20,194 nucleotides of DNA from assembly GCA_045655705.1 (NCBI GenBank), contig JAZOPU010000146.1, positions 1 to 20,194 on the forward strand, given 5' to 3'. The position numbers were made by a program, and so were the translations under genes. A model generated the notes under the pieces. It had not been told where the DNA came from. It saw only the letters and a list, made by a program, of their open reading frames with translations, and did no database searches. This DNA is from Scatosoma sp045655705. GTDB taxonomy: Bacteria > Bacillota > Clostridia > Christensenellales > Borkfalkiaceae. Shown here in pieces: positions 12,989 to 20,194 of the stretch; position 1 is the first letter of the stretch, and each line of letters starts with the position of its first letter.

Positions 12989-13880
12989 CGCGCACCTTGA
13001 AAAGCGCGCGGGGGTGAAGCTCACGCTCCACCCCCTGTTTTTTCTCGTTGGGGTTTGGTATGCGTTCACGGGCAACTTGCCGTTGTTTTTAATGAGCTGT
13101 TTGGTTGCCATAGAACACGAATGTGCACACGCGTTCGCCGCGGCAAAGCTTGGATATTCGCTCAACAAAATCGTGCTCATGCCCTTTGGCGCTGTCATTG
13201 ACGGGGATTTACGCACCCTTTCGCCAAAAGACGAAATGACGATCGCGCTTTGGGGTCCGCTTTGCAATTTAATCACGGCGGGGTTTTTCGTCGCGCTTTG
13301 GTGGTGTTTTCCCGTTACCTACGCCTACACGGACAGTGCTTGTTATTCTTCGCTTGCCATTGCGCTCGTCAACCTGCTCCCCGCGTACCCCCTCGACGGC
13401 GGGCGCGTTTTACGCTGTTTTTTGCTCCGCGCGTTTTCAAAAACAGGCGACCAGGTACGCGCTGAACGCAAAGCGTTCGTGGTTTGCTCGTTGATAACGT
13501 TGTTTTTCTCCGTTTTGTTTTTCGTTGCGTTCTTTTGCCTTTTATCTCGCGGAGAACGTAATCTTTCCCTTTGTACGTTCGGTGTGTTTTTGCTCGTCGG
13601 CGCGCTTGGCAAGCAGGGGACGAATTATAACCGTATTGATTTTTCGCTGGGGGACGGTTTTTTGCGGGGCGTGGAGATTAAGCGCGTGGCGGTGTCGGTA
13701 AACTGCCCCGTCAAAAACGCTTTGAAATTTTTACAAAGCGGAACGTATCTCATTTTGGAAATCTACGACGAATCACAACGGCGTATTTTTGAATTACCGC
13801 AAAACGAGTTCTCCGCACGCTTTGCCTGCGCGTCGTCGCCCTATGCCACGCTGGGGGAATTATATCAAAAATATATATAA
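12966..13880 (+). CDS. spoIVFB: SpoIVFB-type site-2 (M50) intramembrane metalloprotease
   Basis: A 304-residue polytopic membrane protease. The zinc motif HECAH is at 51-55 and the second motif LLPAYPLDGGR at 137-147 supplies the third ligand (D144). The spacing matches B. subtilis SpoIVFB (H43 to D137). Further membrane helices follow at about 165-200. The C-terminal region (about 225-304) is soluble, in the position of the CBS domain. Family role: cleavage of pro-SigmaK in the mother cell. The start is uncertain. TTG 12966 overlaps spoIVFA by 23 bp and has a distant CGGAAG upstream. GTG 13014 gives a shorter N-terminus (MKLTLHPLF) with no good site. Overlap with spoIVFA indicates coupling, as in the spoIVF operon. 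Confidence 0.87.
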   Translation: MLGRRKNNAHLEKRAGVKLTLHPLFFLVGVWYAFTGNLPLFLMSCLVAIEHECAHAFAAAKLGYSLNKIVLMPFGAVIDGDLRTLSPKDEMTIALWGPLCNLITAGFFVALWWCFPVTYAYTDSACYSSLAIALVNLLPAYPLDGGRVLRCFLLRAFSKTGDQVRAERKAFVVCSLITLFFSVLFFVAFFCLLSRGERNLSLCTFGVFLLVGALGKQGTNYNRIDFSLGDGFLRGVEIKRVAVSVNCPVKNALKFLQSGTYLILEIYDESQRRIFELPQNEFSARFACASSPYATLGELYQKYI

Positions 13881-13905
13881 ATCCTGCATTTTTATTAAAA
13901 AATTC

Positions 13906-13934
13906 TTGCAAAAACGCGTTTTGTATGGTATACT
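13906..13934 (+). promoter_or_regulatory. SigmaA promoter of rng
   Basis: TTGCAA (13906-13911), 17-base spacer ending in TGG (an extended -10), TATACT (13929-13934). Predicted start is near 13941, giving a leader of about 93 bases. This makes rng independent of the sporulation genes upstream. Confidence 0.8.
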
Positions 13935-13939
13935 GATAG

Positions 13940-13988
13940 CAACGACCCGCAAAGCAGCGAGTGCCTTTTGAGCGCGTTTTGCCCGTTG
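13940..13988 (+). other. Possible stem structure in the rng leader
   Basis: CAACG (13940-13944) can pair with CGTTG (13984-13988), and GCAAAGC (13949-13955) with GTTTTGC (13976-13982) including one G-U. The fold would begin at the predicted transcript start. RNase E of E. coli regulates itself through its own leader; a similar role here is speculation. Confidence 0.35.
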
Positions 13989-14033
13989 ATAGACATTTTT
14001 AAAAAAACTGAAAATCTGGAAACGACGACTCAA

Positions 14034-15536
14034 ATGAAGAAGGAATGGTTTTTTGACCGTTATTGCGGTCAGCAGTTCGCCGCGTTGTTGGAAGACGACG
14101 TATTGACGGAATTTACAATCGAACGCGAACCGCGCGGTGAAGCGGTGGGGAATATTTATAAGGGCAGGGTTACGAACGTACTCACGGGTATGAACGCCGC
14201 CTTTATTTCCTGCGGTTTGAATAAAAACTGTTACCTTTCCATGGAAGAAACGTATACGGACTATACCAAATACGACGGTATGGCTTTGAGCGTTCCGCCC
14301 AAAATGCAACTTCGCGAAGGCGACGAGATTATCGTACAAATGACCAAGCCCTCGCGGGGCAACAAAGGCGCAAAAGTCACCACGCATCTCTCGTTCGTGG
14401 GGAAAACGCTCATTTATCTGCCAGACACCGACTTTTTGGGCATTTCCCGCAAAATTACCGACGAAAAGACACGCGAAAAACTGCTCGCAACGGCGGAAAA
14501 ATTACGTACGCAAAAAACCGAAGGCTTTATCGTACGCACGAGTGCTCCGCTCGTGAGCGTCAAACAGCTTAAAGCGGAAGCGGAATATTTAAAAAAGCTA
14601 TATAAACAAACGCTTGAAAAAGCGGAAAAATCGACCGTGAGCACGCTTTTATACGAAGACGAAGAATTGCCCATGCGCATTATGCGCGACAGCTTTGGCG
14701 AAGAACTTGCCGCCATTCACGTAGGGGATAAGGAGCTTTATCAAAAACTGCAAACGCTCATTCGTATGCGTGGGGATATTCCCGAGCGCAAACTCGTTTT
14801 ACACACGGGTGATCGCACAATGATGAAAGAGTTCGGGATCACTCCGCTCGTATACGACTCCGCCAACCCTATCGTCCCGCTTGCAAACGGCGGATATTTG
14901 GTTATTGAACGCACGGAAGCCATGACCGTCGTCGACGTAAACACAGGCAGTTTCGTGGGCACGGATTCGCACGAAGAAACGGTTTTCGCCGTCAATGTAG
15001 CCGCCGCAAAAGAAGTGGCAAGACAGGTACGGCTTCGCAACGTGGGCGGAATCGTCGTGGTGGACTTTATTGATATGACGGACGAAACGCACCGCGAGCA
15101 GGTGACGGAAGAATTGAAAAAATATTTGGCGCTGGATAGAGCCAAATGCAACGTTTTGCCAATGAGCGAGCTTTGCCTTACGCAATTTACGCGCAAACGC
15201 ATTGGCGAAGATGCGCAAACGGTGTTGCAAAAACCCTGCCCGCATTGCACGGGCAAAGGCTTCGTCCACGACGACATTTTCGTAATCACGCGCCTGCGCA
15301 CGGCAATCCTTGACTGCTTTGCCGACGGCTACACCGCGGCGATTATAGATCTGAACGAGAACATTATGAAAAAAATCTTGCGCGAGGGGTTGTTTTCTAT
15401 CGAATCGCGAACGCGTTGGCGTGACAAGCGCATATATTTCATACCGCATAAAACGTTTAAGGAAGACCATTTCACCGTCTACGGCGACAATGCAAAAATA
15501 CTCAATCTCCCCGACAACGCACAAATATTATACTAA
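14034..15536 (+). CDS. rng: Ribonuclease G/E
   Basis: A 500-residue endoribonuclease with the RNase E/G catalytic core and no large C-terminal scaffold. An S1-like domain covers about 36-125 (GNIYKGRVTNVLTGMNAAFI..., with an insertion at about 72-92). The catalytic D301 and N303 lie in VVDVNTG and D344 in VVVDFIDM, matching D303/N305/D346 of E. coli RNase E. The Zn-link CPHCTGKG is at 402-409. The small C-terminal domain completes the protein. ATG 14034 (MKKEWFFDRY) fits the family N-terminus. A TTG frame extension to 13968 falls in the leader and is rejected. The ribosome binding site is weak (GGA about 13 bases upstream). Gene order spoIVFA-spoIVFB-rng recalls clostridial genomes, where rng often precedes rplU. 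Confidence 0.95.
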   Translation: MKKEWFFDRYCGQQFAALLEDDVLTEFTIEREPRGEAVGNIYKGRVTNVLTGMNAAFISCGLNKNCYLSMEETYTDYTKYDGMALSVPPKMQLREGDEIIVQMTKPSRGNKGAKVTTHLSFVGKTLIYLPDTDFLGISRKITDEKTREKLLATAEKLRTQKTEGFIVRTSAPLVSVKQLKAEAEYLKKLYKQTLEKAEKSTVSTLLYEDEELPMRIMRDSFGEELAAIHVGDKELYQKLQTLIRMRGDIPERKLVLHTGDRTMMKEFGITPLVYDSANPIVPLANGGYLVIERTEAMTVVDVNTGSFVGTDSHEETVFAVNVAAAKEVARQVRLRNVGGIVVVDFIDMTDETHREQVTEELKKYLALDRAKCNVLPMSELCLTQFTRKRIGEDAQTVLQKPCPHCTGKGFVHDDIFVITRLRTAILDCFADGYTAAIIDLNENIMKKILREGLFSIESRTRWRDKRIYFIPHKTFKEDHFTVYGDNAKILNLPDNAQILY

Positions 15537-15566
15537 AAATCCTGCGGATTTTTCCGCAGGATTTTT
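15535..15566. terminator. Bidirectional terminator between convergent rng and engB
   Basis: A 14-bp perfect stem (15535-15548 with 15553-15566) around TTTT, with core TCCTGCGGA and A5/T5 flanks. It starts directly before the rng stop codon ends, and its other end overlaps the engB stop codon (15567-15565), so one element serves both genes. Confidence 0.93.
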
Positions 15567-16194
15567 ACGTTTCTTCTTGTGTTGACGTTTTTATAATCTC
15601 GTCGATTTTGTTTAAAATATCCACCTTTCCATAGCCTGTTTCCGCGCTCGTTGCAATCAAGTTGGCAACGCCCAAATATAAATCCGCGGCAATCGCTTTG
15701 ATATGCTCTTTGAGCTTCATTCTCGAAAGCTTATCCGCTTTGGTGAGAACCACGGTAAAGGGAATGGTGTGGAAATGCAAAAACTGCATCATTTGCATAT
15801 CGTCTTCGGTAGGGTCGTGGCGGGAGTCCACGAGCATAAACACGTGCGAAACGTACTGCTTTTGCGCGAAAAATTCGTCTAACGTTTTCGCCCATTTCAG
15901 CTTTTCCATTTTTGATACCTTGGCAAAGCCGTACCCGGGCAAATCGGCAAGAATAAATTCCCCGAAATCAAAATAGTTGACAAGTCTTGTCCGCCCCGGC
16001 TCGCTACTCGTTTTTGCAAGCTTTTTACGATTTGCCAGCATATTGATAAACGAGCTTTTACCCACGTTGGATTTTCCACAAACGGCAATCATAGGCTTTG
16101 TGGGCGTGATAAACTGCTCCGCCTTGGCAGCCGAAGTGATAAAGGTGGCGTTTTTAATCACCAAATTACATTGTTTTTCATTCGTTTCGTACAT
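15565..16194 (-). CDS. engB: Ribosome biogenesis GTPase EngB (YsxC/YihA)
   Basis: A 209-residue TRAFAC GTPase that assists 50S subunit assembly. G1 GKSNVGKSS is at 40-48, the G2 threonine in EPGRT at 65-69, G3 DLPGYG at 84-89, G4 TKAD at 151-154, and G5 TSAETG near 182. Length is normal. AGAGG lies 5 bases before the ATG at 16194, and the gene begins 12 bases after lon ends. The lon-engB order is the same as lonA-ysxC in Bacillus, so co-transcription is nearly certain. Its stop codon lies within the shared terminator stem, so ribosomes finishing the gene would cover part of the hairpin. Confidence 0.97.
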   Translation of the reverse strand: MYETNEKQCNLVIKNATFITSAAKAEQFITPTKPMIAVCGKSNVGKSSFINMLANRKKLAKTSSEPGRTRLVNYFDFGEFILADLPGYGFAKVSKMEKLKWAKTLDEFFAQKQYVSHVFMLVDSRHDPTEDDMQMMQFLHFHTIPFTVVLTKADKLSRMKLKEHIKAIAADLYLGVANLIATSAETGYGKVDILNKIDEIIKTSTQEET

Positions 16195-16206
16195 GGTCGC
16201 CTCTTT

Positions 16207-18621
16207 TTAACAGCGTACGCCTTCCCGTTCTCCGCTTTGCGCAGGCAAAACGGGCGTGGCTTTGGGTTTTGTCGTGCGTTTTTTCGGCTTTTGCACCGCT
16301 TCCTTTTCCAGCGCGATCGCAAATACTTCTTCTACCCTTTCCACAGGCAAAAACCGAACTTCTTTCTTCAAAATTTCAGGAAGTGCTTCCAAATCCTTTT
16401 CGTTGCCTTTGGGAATAATTACCGTTTTAATCCCCACACGGCGCGCGGCAAGCGCTTTTTCTTTCAGTCCGCCGATGGGCAAAACCTTTCCCCGCAAAGT
16501 AATTTCGCCCGTCATTGCCACGTCGCCGCGCACGCTTCTGCCCGTAAGCGCAGAGAGCATTGCCGTTGCCATCGTGATACCCGCACTCGGTCCGTCCTTG
16601 GGCGTTGCGCCTTCGGGCACGTGCACGTGCAAATCGCTTTTACTGATTTTTTCTTCGTCTATATTATATTCTTCCGCGTGCGCGCGAAGATAGGACAGGG
16701 CGGCGTGCGCCGATTCTTTCATTACGTCGCCAAGTTTTCCCGTAAGCTTGACTTCGCCTTTGCCTGAAAGCACGCTCGCTTCTACCGTCAGCGTCGTACC
16801 GCCGACCGCCGTCCAAGCAAGCCCAACGACCGCGCCCACTTCCGCTTTCAACGACGTTTCGTCCATTGTAAAACGGGGCGCGCCCAACAGTTTTTTCACT
16901 TCCTCCGCCGTTACTTGCACTTGCTCCGTTTTCTTGTCCGAAGCGTATTTCACGGCGATTTTTCTACACACCGAACCAACGGTGCGCTCCAAAGTACGCA
17001 CGCCTGCTTCGCGGGTGTAGCCTTCGATTAAAAAGCGCAACGCATTATCTGAAAATTGCGCGTGATCGTTCGTCAACCCGTTTTGCACGAGCTGTTTGGG
17101 CACGAGATAGCGTTTGGCAATCTCTACTTTTTCTTCCAAGGTATACCCCGAAAGCTCGATAATTTCCATTCGATCGCGCAAGGGCGCGGGAATGGTATCC
17201 AGCGTGTTTGCGGTCGTGAGAAAGGTAACCTTGCTCAAATCATAAGGTGCTTCGATAAAACGGTCGCGGAAAGAAGTGTTTTGTTCGGGATCGAGTGCTT
17301 CCAACAGCGCGGACGAGGGATCGCCGTGCATATCCGAAGTGATTTTATCAATCTCGTCGAGCAAGAACACGGGGTTGATTGAACCCGCGTTTTTCATTCC
17401 GTACATAATCCGCCCCGGCATTGCACCGATATAGGTGCGCCGATGCCCGCGGATTTCCGCTTCGTCTTTCACACCGCCAAGGCTCATTCTAACGAATTTA
17501 CGCCCAAGCGCGCGCGCAATCGAGCGCGCGATACTCGTTTTACCAACCCCCGGCGGGCCAACGAAACATAAAATGGGGGCTTTGGTGCTGTTCGTCAGTT
17601 TCAAAACCGCCAAATATTCCACGATACGCTCTTTGACTTTTTCCAAGCCGTAGTGGTCTTCGTTCAAAACCGCGATACAAGCTTCCAAGCTTTCCGTGTC
17701 CGTCGTTTCTTCCGTCCAAGGAAGCGCGAGCACCTGATCGAGATAGCCCGTAATGACCGTGTATTCGGGGGAAGACGTTTGCATTTTGCTCATTCGATCG
17801 ATTTCTTTAAGACATTTCTTTTCCAGCTCTTGGGGAAGATTCTTGGCAAGAATTTTCGAGCGGTATTCGTCTTCTTCCTTACCGTCGTCGCCAAGCTCGC
17901 TGTGAATGGCTTTGAGCTGTTCGCGAAGAAAATATTCCTTTTGCGATTTGTCTATATTTTGTCGAACGGCGACGTTGATTTTCTTTTCAATGCGCGCGAT
18001 TTCCAGCTCGTCGTTTAAGCATTTTTCCAAAGCGCGCAAGCGTTCGATAACGCTCGGTTCTTCCAAAATCTTTTGCTTGATTTCTATTTTCACACGCATA
18101 GCGGAAAGCGCGATATCAACGTAGGTGTCCGCGTCTTGGCAAGTTTCCAAACGCGCGATTGTGTCCTTGGGGATTTTACCGTCCGCGCCCAAAACGTCTT
18201 TGACAAGCGCTTTTGCCGTGCGGAAATACGCTTCCAGCATCACTTCGTCGTCGCCGTAACGGCTTTGAATTTCGTCGGCAACGGCATAAAAATAGCCGTC
18301 CTGTACGCCGATTTCACGACCGCGCGCACGATATAAGCCTTCGCACAAAACACGCACGACGCCCCCGGGGAGCTGTGCCACCTGCTTGATTTTCGCCACG
18401 CACCCGACGTTGTAGATATCTTGGCTTGCAATCTCGTCCTTTTCGGTGATTTTTTGCGTGCAAATAAAGACGAGCTTGTCCGCGCTCGCCGAAGCCCGTT
18501 CCACCGCTTTCAAGGTCATTTCACGCCCCACTTCAAACGAAATATTCGTGCTTGGGAACGCCACTTTACCGCGCAGGGGAATGACGGGTAATACGTTTGT
18601 TCTTAATATCAATTTATCCAT
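16207..18621 (-). CDS. lon: ATP-dependent Lon protease
   Basis: An 804-residue LonA-type protease that degrades misfolded and regulatory proteins. The N-terminal substrate-binding domain covers about 8-200, followed by a coiled coil to about 300. The AAA+ module has Walker A GPPGVGKT at 355-362, Walker B VFLLDEID at 418-425 and a sensor region. The protease domain has the catalytic dyad S679 (PKDGPSAG) and K722 (GGLKEKAL). A basic Pro/Lys/Thr tail (about 774-804) extends past the usual end. ATG 18621 is taken as the start; a TTG eight codons upstream is possible. Neither has a good ribosome binding site. No HrcA/CIRCE or CtsR operator was seen upstream. Instead the 5' region is a large hairpin array. 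Confidence 0.97.
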   Translation of the reverse strand: MDKLILRTNVLPVIPLRGKVAFPSTNISFEVGREMTLKAVERASASADKLVFICTQKITEKDEIASQDIYNVGCVAKIKQVAQLPGGVVRVLCEGLYRARGREIGVQDGYFYAVADEIQSRYGDDEVMLEAYFRTAKALVKDVLGADGKIPKDTIARLETCQDADTYVDIALSAMRVKIEIKQKILEEPSVIERLRALEKCLNDELEIARIEKKINVAVRQNIDKSQKEYFLREQLKAIHSELGDDGKEEDEYRSKILAKNLPQELEKKCLKEIDRMSKMQTSSPEYTVITGYLDQVLALPWTEETTDTESLEACIAVLNEDHYGLEKVKERIVEYLAVLKLTNSTKAPILCFVGPPGVGKTSIARSIARALGRKFVRMSLGGVKDEAEIRGHRRTYIGAMPGRIMYGMKNAGSINPVFLLDEIDKITSDMHGDPSSALLEALDPEQNTSFRDRFIEAPYDLSKVTFLTTANTLDTIPAPLRDRMEIIELSGYTLEEKVEIAKRYLVPKQLVQNGLTNDHAQFSDNALRFLIEGYTREAGVRTLERTVGSVCRKIAVKYASDKKTEQVQVTAEEVKKLLGAPRFTMDETSLKAEVGAVVGLAWTAVGGTTLTVEASVLSGKGEVKLTGKLGDVMKESAHAALSYLRAHAEEYNIDEEKISKSDLHVHVPEGATPKDGPSAGITMATAMLSALTGRSVRGDVAMTGEITLRGKVLPIGGLKEKALAARRVGIKTVIIPKGNEKDLEALPEILKKEVRFLPVERVEEVFAIALEKEAVQKPKKRTTKPKATPVLPAQSGEREGVRC

Positions 18622-18662
18622 ATATATATTTTTACCCAAAAACAAGGGAAATAAAACATTTG

Positions 18663-18866
18663 GTGAAGTATTTCACTTTGTGAAAAGTGAAGTTACTACG
18701 TAGTGAAGTTTGCGCTAAGCACAAGTGAAGTTTTTTCGCAAAGCGAAAAAGTTATTGTATTATTCCATAACATGCCCCTTGGGGGCATACTTCACTGAAA
18801 CATAGTTTCTACTTCACTTTGACGCAAGTCAATACTTCACTTTTGCTTGAAAAGCAAATACATCAC
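18663..18866. repeat. Mirror-symmetric array of short hairpins punctuated by GTGAAGT / ACTTCAC
   Basis: Four direct GTGAAGT copies (18663, 18687, 18703, 18725) are followed by ACTTCAC, its reverse complement, at 18789, 18811 and 18834, plus a degenerate ACATCAC at 18860. Between copies sit different small inverted repeats: 18671-18685, 18695-18704, 18710-18724, 18732-18750, 18751-18771, 18772-18788 (central ATGCCCC/GGGGCAT), 18797-18809, 18819-18832 (GCAA loop) and 18842-18858. Spacer stems differ in sequence while the heptamer is constant. Orientation flips at the centre, so the whole block can also fold on itself. It fills the space between the kinase terminator and lon. Repeat unit spacing of 16-24 bases and hairpin-forming spacers rule out CRISPR. 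Confidence 0.85.
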
Positions 18867-18868
18867 TT

Positions 18869-18889
18869 AAAAAAGCGCCTTTCGGCGCT
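18869..18889 (-). terminator. Intrinsic terminator of the tyrosine kinase gene
   Basis: Minus strand: AGCGCC (18889-18884), GAAA tetraloop, GGCGCT (18879-18874), then five U (18873-18869). It begins 5 bases after the kinase stop codon and separates the exopolysaccharide genes from the hairpin array and lon. Confidence 0.92.
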
Positions 18890-18893
18890 GTTT

Positions 18894-19628
18894 TTAATTT
18901 TCTTTGCTTGCTTCGGCATAATTGTAATATTTATACCGTTCGCCTTCTTGCGTCGTGTAATCGTTCACGACGATGCCAAGCACGTTGGCTTTTGCAAAAT
19001 TCAAAGTGTTCAACGTTTTGGCGATATCGCTCACGTAGGAAACTTCGTGGCGACAAACGAGTACCGTCCCGTCTACTTCGGGCACGAGCGCCAACGCATC
19101 CGAAAGCGTCAAAAGGGGCGGGGTGTCGATAATGATATAATCGTATTTATTTTTTAACTCTTTCAAGAGTTTTTTCATTTCACTGCTTTCTAACAGCTCG
19201 TAGGGACGGGGCGAGTGCGTACCACAACTGATATAAAAGAAATTATCATTGATCGGCGTTTTGCGCGTTACTTCTTCTAAAGTCGCTTGTCCCGACAAAC
19301 AATCGGAAAGACCGGGGGAGGGGCGTTTTTTGAAATACCGCGCCACTCTGCCTTTACGAACGTCCGCATCAAGTAGCAATACCTTTGCATCCGACAGCGC
19401 GTGCATAAGTCCTAAATTCACGGCAACCGTCGTTTTCCCGTCTTCGGGGCACGCCGACGTCATCATAATCGTTACGCCTTCGCCGTTGGTTTTTTTAGGC
19501 ATTGACACGGACAGGGTAGCTTTGAGATGACGAAACGCTTCCGACACGTCGAAGGATATATCGTCCGTAATGAGATATTCCATTCTGCTATCTTTCTTTA
19601 CCTTTTTCTTCCCTTGAAACCAACTCAT
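18894..19628 (-). CDS. Bacterial tyrosine kinase (CpsD/YwqD-type) of exopolysaccharide synthesis
   Basis: A 244-residue cytoplasmic BY-kinase. Walker A SACPEDGKTT is at 58-67, Walker A' LLLDADVRKG at 84-93, Walker B IIIDTPP at 165-171, and a C-terminal tyrosine cluster YKYYNY at 232-237 serves for autophosphorylation. In Bacillota the kinase is a separate protein activated by a membrane partner. That partner is the chain-length regulator immediately upstream, whose stop overlaps this ATG (ATGA at 19628-19625). Together they control polymerisation and export of capsule or exopolysaccharide. GGGGGTGG just before the ATG may serve as ribosome binding site. The Walker A reads PEDGKTT, not the more common GEGKST, a minor variant. 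Confidence 0.93.
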   Translation of the reverse strand: MSWFQGKKKVKKDSRMEYLITDDISFDVSEAFRHLKATLSVSMPKKTNGEGVTIMMTSACPEDGKTTVAVNLGLMHALSDAKVLLLDADVRKGRVARYFKKRPSPGLSDCLSGQATLEEVTRKTPINDNFFYISCGTHSPRPYELLESSEMKKLLKELKNKYDYIIIDTPPLLTLSDALALVPEVDGTVLVCRHEVSYVSDIAKTLNTLNFAKANVLGIVVNDYTTQEGERYKYYNYAEASKEN

Positions 19629-20194
19629 TTTTCCACCCCCGTCGTTTGCTCTTGCTCGGTCTTTGCCGTATATTCCCTTTCGTCAATCGTGGGAACAACA
19701 CCCAGCACGGGCACGCCGAATTTTTCAAAAGTCAGTTCATAATCGCGAAGTCGTTTGTTGGAACGATCGATAATAATCACCGCCACGCACGCCACCACCA
19801 GCGCCGCCGCACCCAAGATAAGCGCGTATTTGATCGCCGTCGAAGTCATATATCCTTCGTTCGTGCGTTGCACTTTATCCAAACGGGTAATGCGTTGACA
19901 ATTCGTTCCCACATATCCAGAAGGCACAGCCATGTTCGTTTCTACGTATTCGGGAAGTACCTTGTTCACGCGGTCGAACAGGAAGTTTGCAAACGCGCCT
20001 TCGTCTTCGAGTACGGAAATCTTCACGTAGATAAAGCTCTTTGCAAGCTCGGAAACGTCTGCATCCGCATCTTCTTCGTCCACGTAGGAATACGCGATAG
20101 ATCTCGTGATTTTTTGCACGTAGCTTTGATACAGCGCGGTCTTTCTCCATTCCACGCGTACCGCTTCCACCGCTTCGTTCGCTTTTTCCCAAGC
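19625..20194 (-). CDS. Wzz/YwqC-type chain-length regulator, kinase activator (5'-truncated by window edge)
   Basis: The frame is open to the right edge (AWEKANEAVEAVRVEW...), so only the C-terminal 189 residues are present; the first transmembrane helix and much of the outer domain lie outside the window. Visible parts are the end of the extracytoplasmic domain, a second membrane helix at about visible residues 121-142 (IKYALILGAAALVVACVAVIII), and a short cytoplasmic tail with FGVPVLGVVPTIDE. That tail pattern is typical of polysaccharide co-polymerases and activates the partner kinase. The GTG at 20170 is an internal codon and not the start. The stop overlaps the kinase start by ATGA, so translation is coupled. 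It belongs to a larger exopolysaccharide cluster beyond the window. Confidence 0.88.
   Translation of the reverse strand, partial: AWEKANEAVEAVRVEWRKTALYQSYVQKITRSIAYSYVDEEDADADVSELAKSFIYVKISVLEDEGAFANFLFDRVNKVLPEYVETNMAVPSGYVGTNCQRITRLDKVQRTNEGYMTSTAIKYALILGAAALVVACVAVIIIDRSNKRLRDYELTFEKFGVPVLGVVPTIDEREYTAKTEQEQTTGVEK

Noticed and set aside
12473..13276. Long minus-strand open frame (267 codons) opposite spoIVFA/spoIVFB
   Set aside because: It is antisense to two convincing genes, has no ribosome binding site, and its translation has no recognisable motif. It is a composition-driven shadow.
14799..15524. Minus-strand open frame (241 codons) opposite rng
   Set aside because: It lies across the catalytic core of RNase G/E; the plus-strand protein is unmistakable and the antisense product resembles nothing.
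18622..18720. CIRCE or CtsR heat-shock operator upstream of lon
   Set aside because: I looked for TTAGCACTC-type and GGTCAAA tandem motifs and found neither. TTTCAC/GTGAAA belongs to the repeat array.
18663..18866. CRISPR array
   Set aside because: The constant unit is only 7 bases, its orientation flips midway, and the spacers are palindromes. No cas genes are near.

Overview
The window looks like a chromosomal segment from a clostridial Bacillota (Firmicutes), probably from an endospore-forming lineage. Three things point there. Coding regions have moderate GC and nearly every gene has a strong purine-rich ribosome binding site. The gene pairs are classic low-GC Gram-positive ones: greA-lysS, lon-engB, tmk beside an Orn/Lys/Arg decarboxylase, and spoIVFA-spoIVFB-rng. 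Sporulation-type genes (a PdaB-like deacetylase and SpoIVFA/SpoIVFB) are present. No rRNA, tRNA, CRISPR array, insertion sequence or phage gene was seen.

Layout. (1) 1-301 is the end of a four-helix-type conserved protein, closed by a terminator. (2) About 330-2330 is an AT-rich accessory stretch. It holds an XRE repressor divergent from a zinc-ribbon/TM2 protein and a small membrane protein, with two inverted copies of a 24-27 bp element over the divergent promoters. It also holds a small helical protein preceded by what looks like a previously unannotated structured RNA with its own promoter and terminator hairpin (2027-2238, minus). (3) 2328-5866 (minus) is a tightly overlapping operon: an unknown membrane-anchored protein, a PLP decarboxylase, thymidylate kinase and the manganese exporter MntP. 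(4) 6006-8200 (minus) is greA-lysS behind a consensus promoter and an attenuator-like leader. (5) 8267-10267 (minus) holds an aminotransferase, an Lrp/AsnC regulator and a small conserved protein that may be translated from a leaderless mRNA. (6) 10311-15566 (plus) holds the PdaB-like deacetylase, an SSB-like double OB-fold protein, SpoIVFA-like, SpoIVFB and RNase G/E. (7) 15565-18621 (minus) is lon-engB. (8) 18663-18866 is a mirror-symmetric array of hairpins punctuated by GTGAAGT / ACTTCAC. (9) 18894-20194 (minus) is a tyrosine kinase and chain-length regulator pair for exopolysaccharide, running off the window edge.

How the parts relate. Most genes are housekeeping: translation, transcript cleavage, DNA precursors, protein quality control, ribosome assembly and RNA decay. 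SpoIVFA/SpoIVFB would form the mother-cell protease complex that activates pro-SigmaK, and the PdaB-like gene has a SigmaE-like promoter, which fits a mother-cell programme. The most novel-looking signals are non-coding: the structured RNA at 2027-2238 and the hairpin array upstream of lon. All functions are inferred from sequence motifs read by eye; no database search was run.
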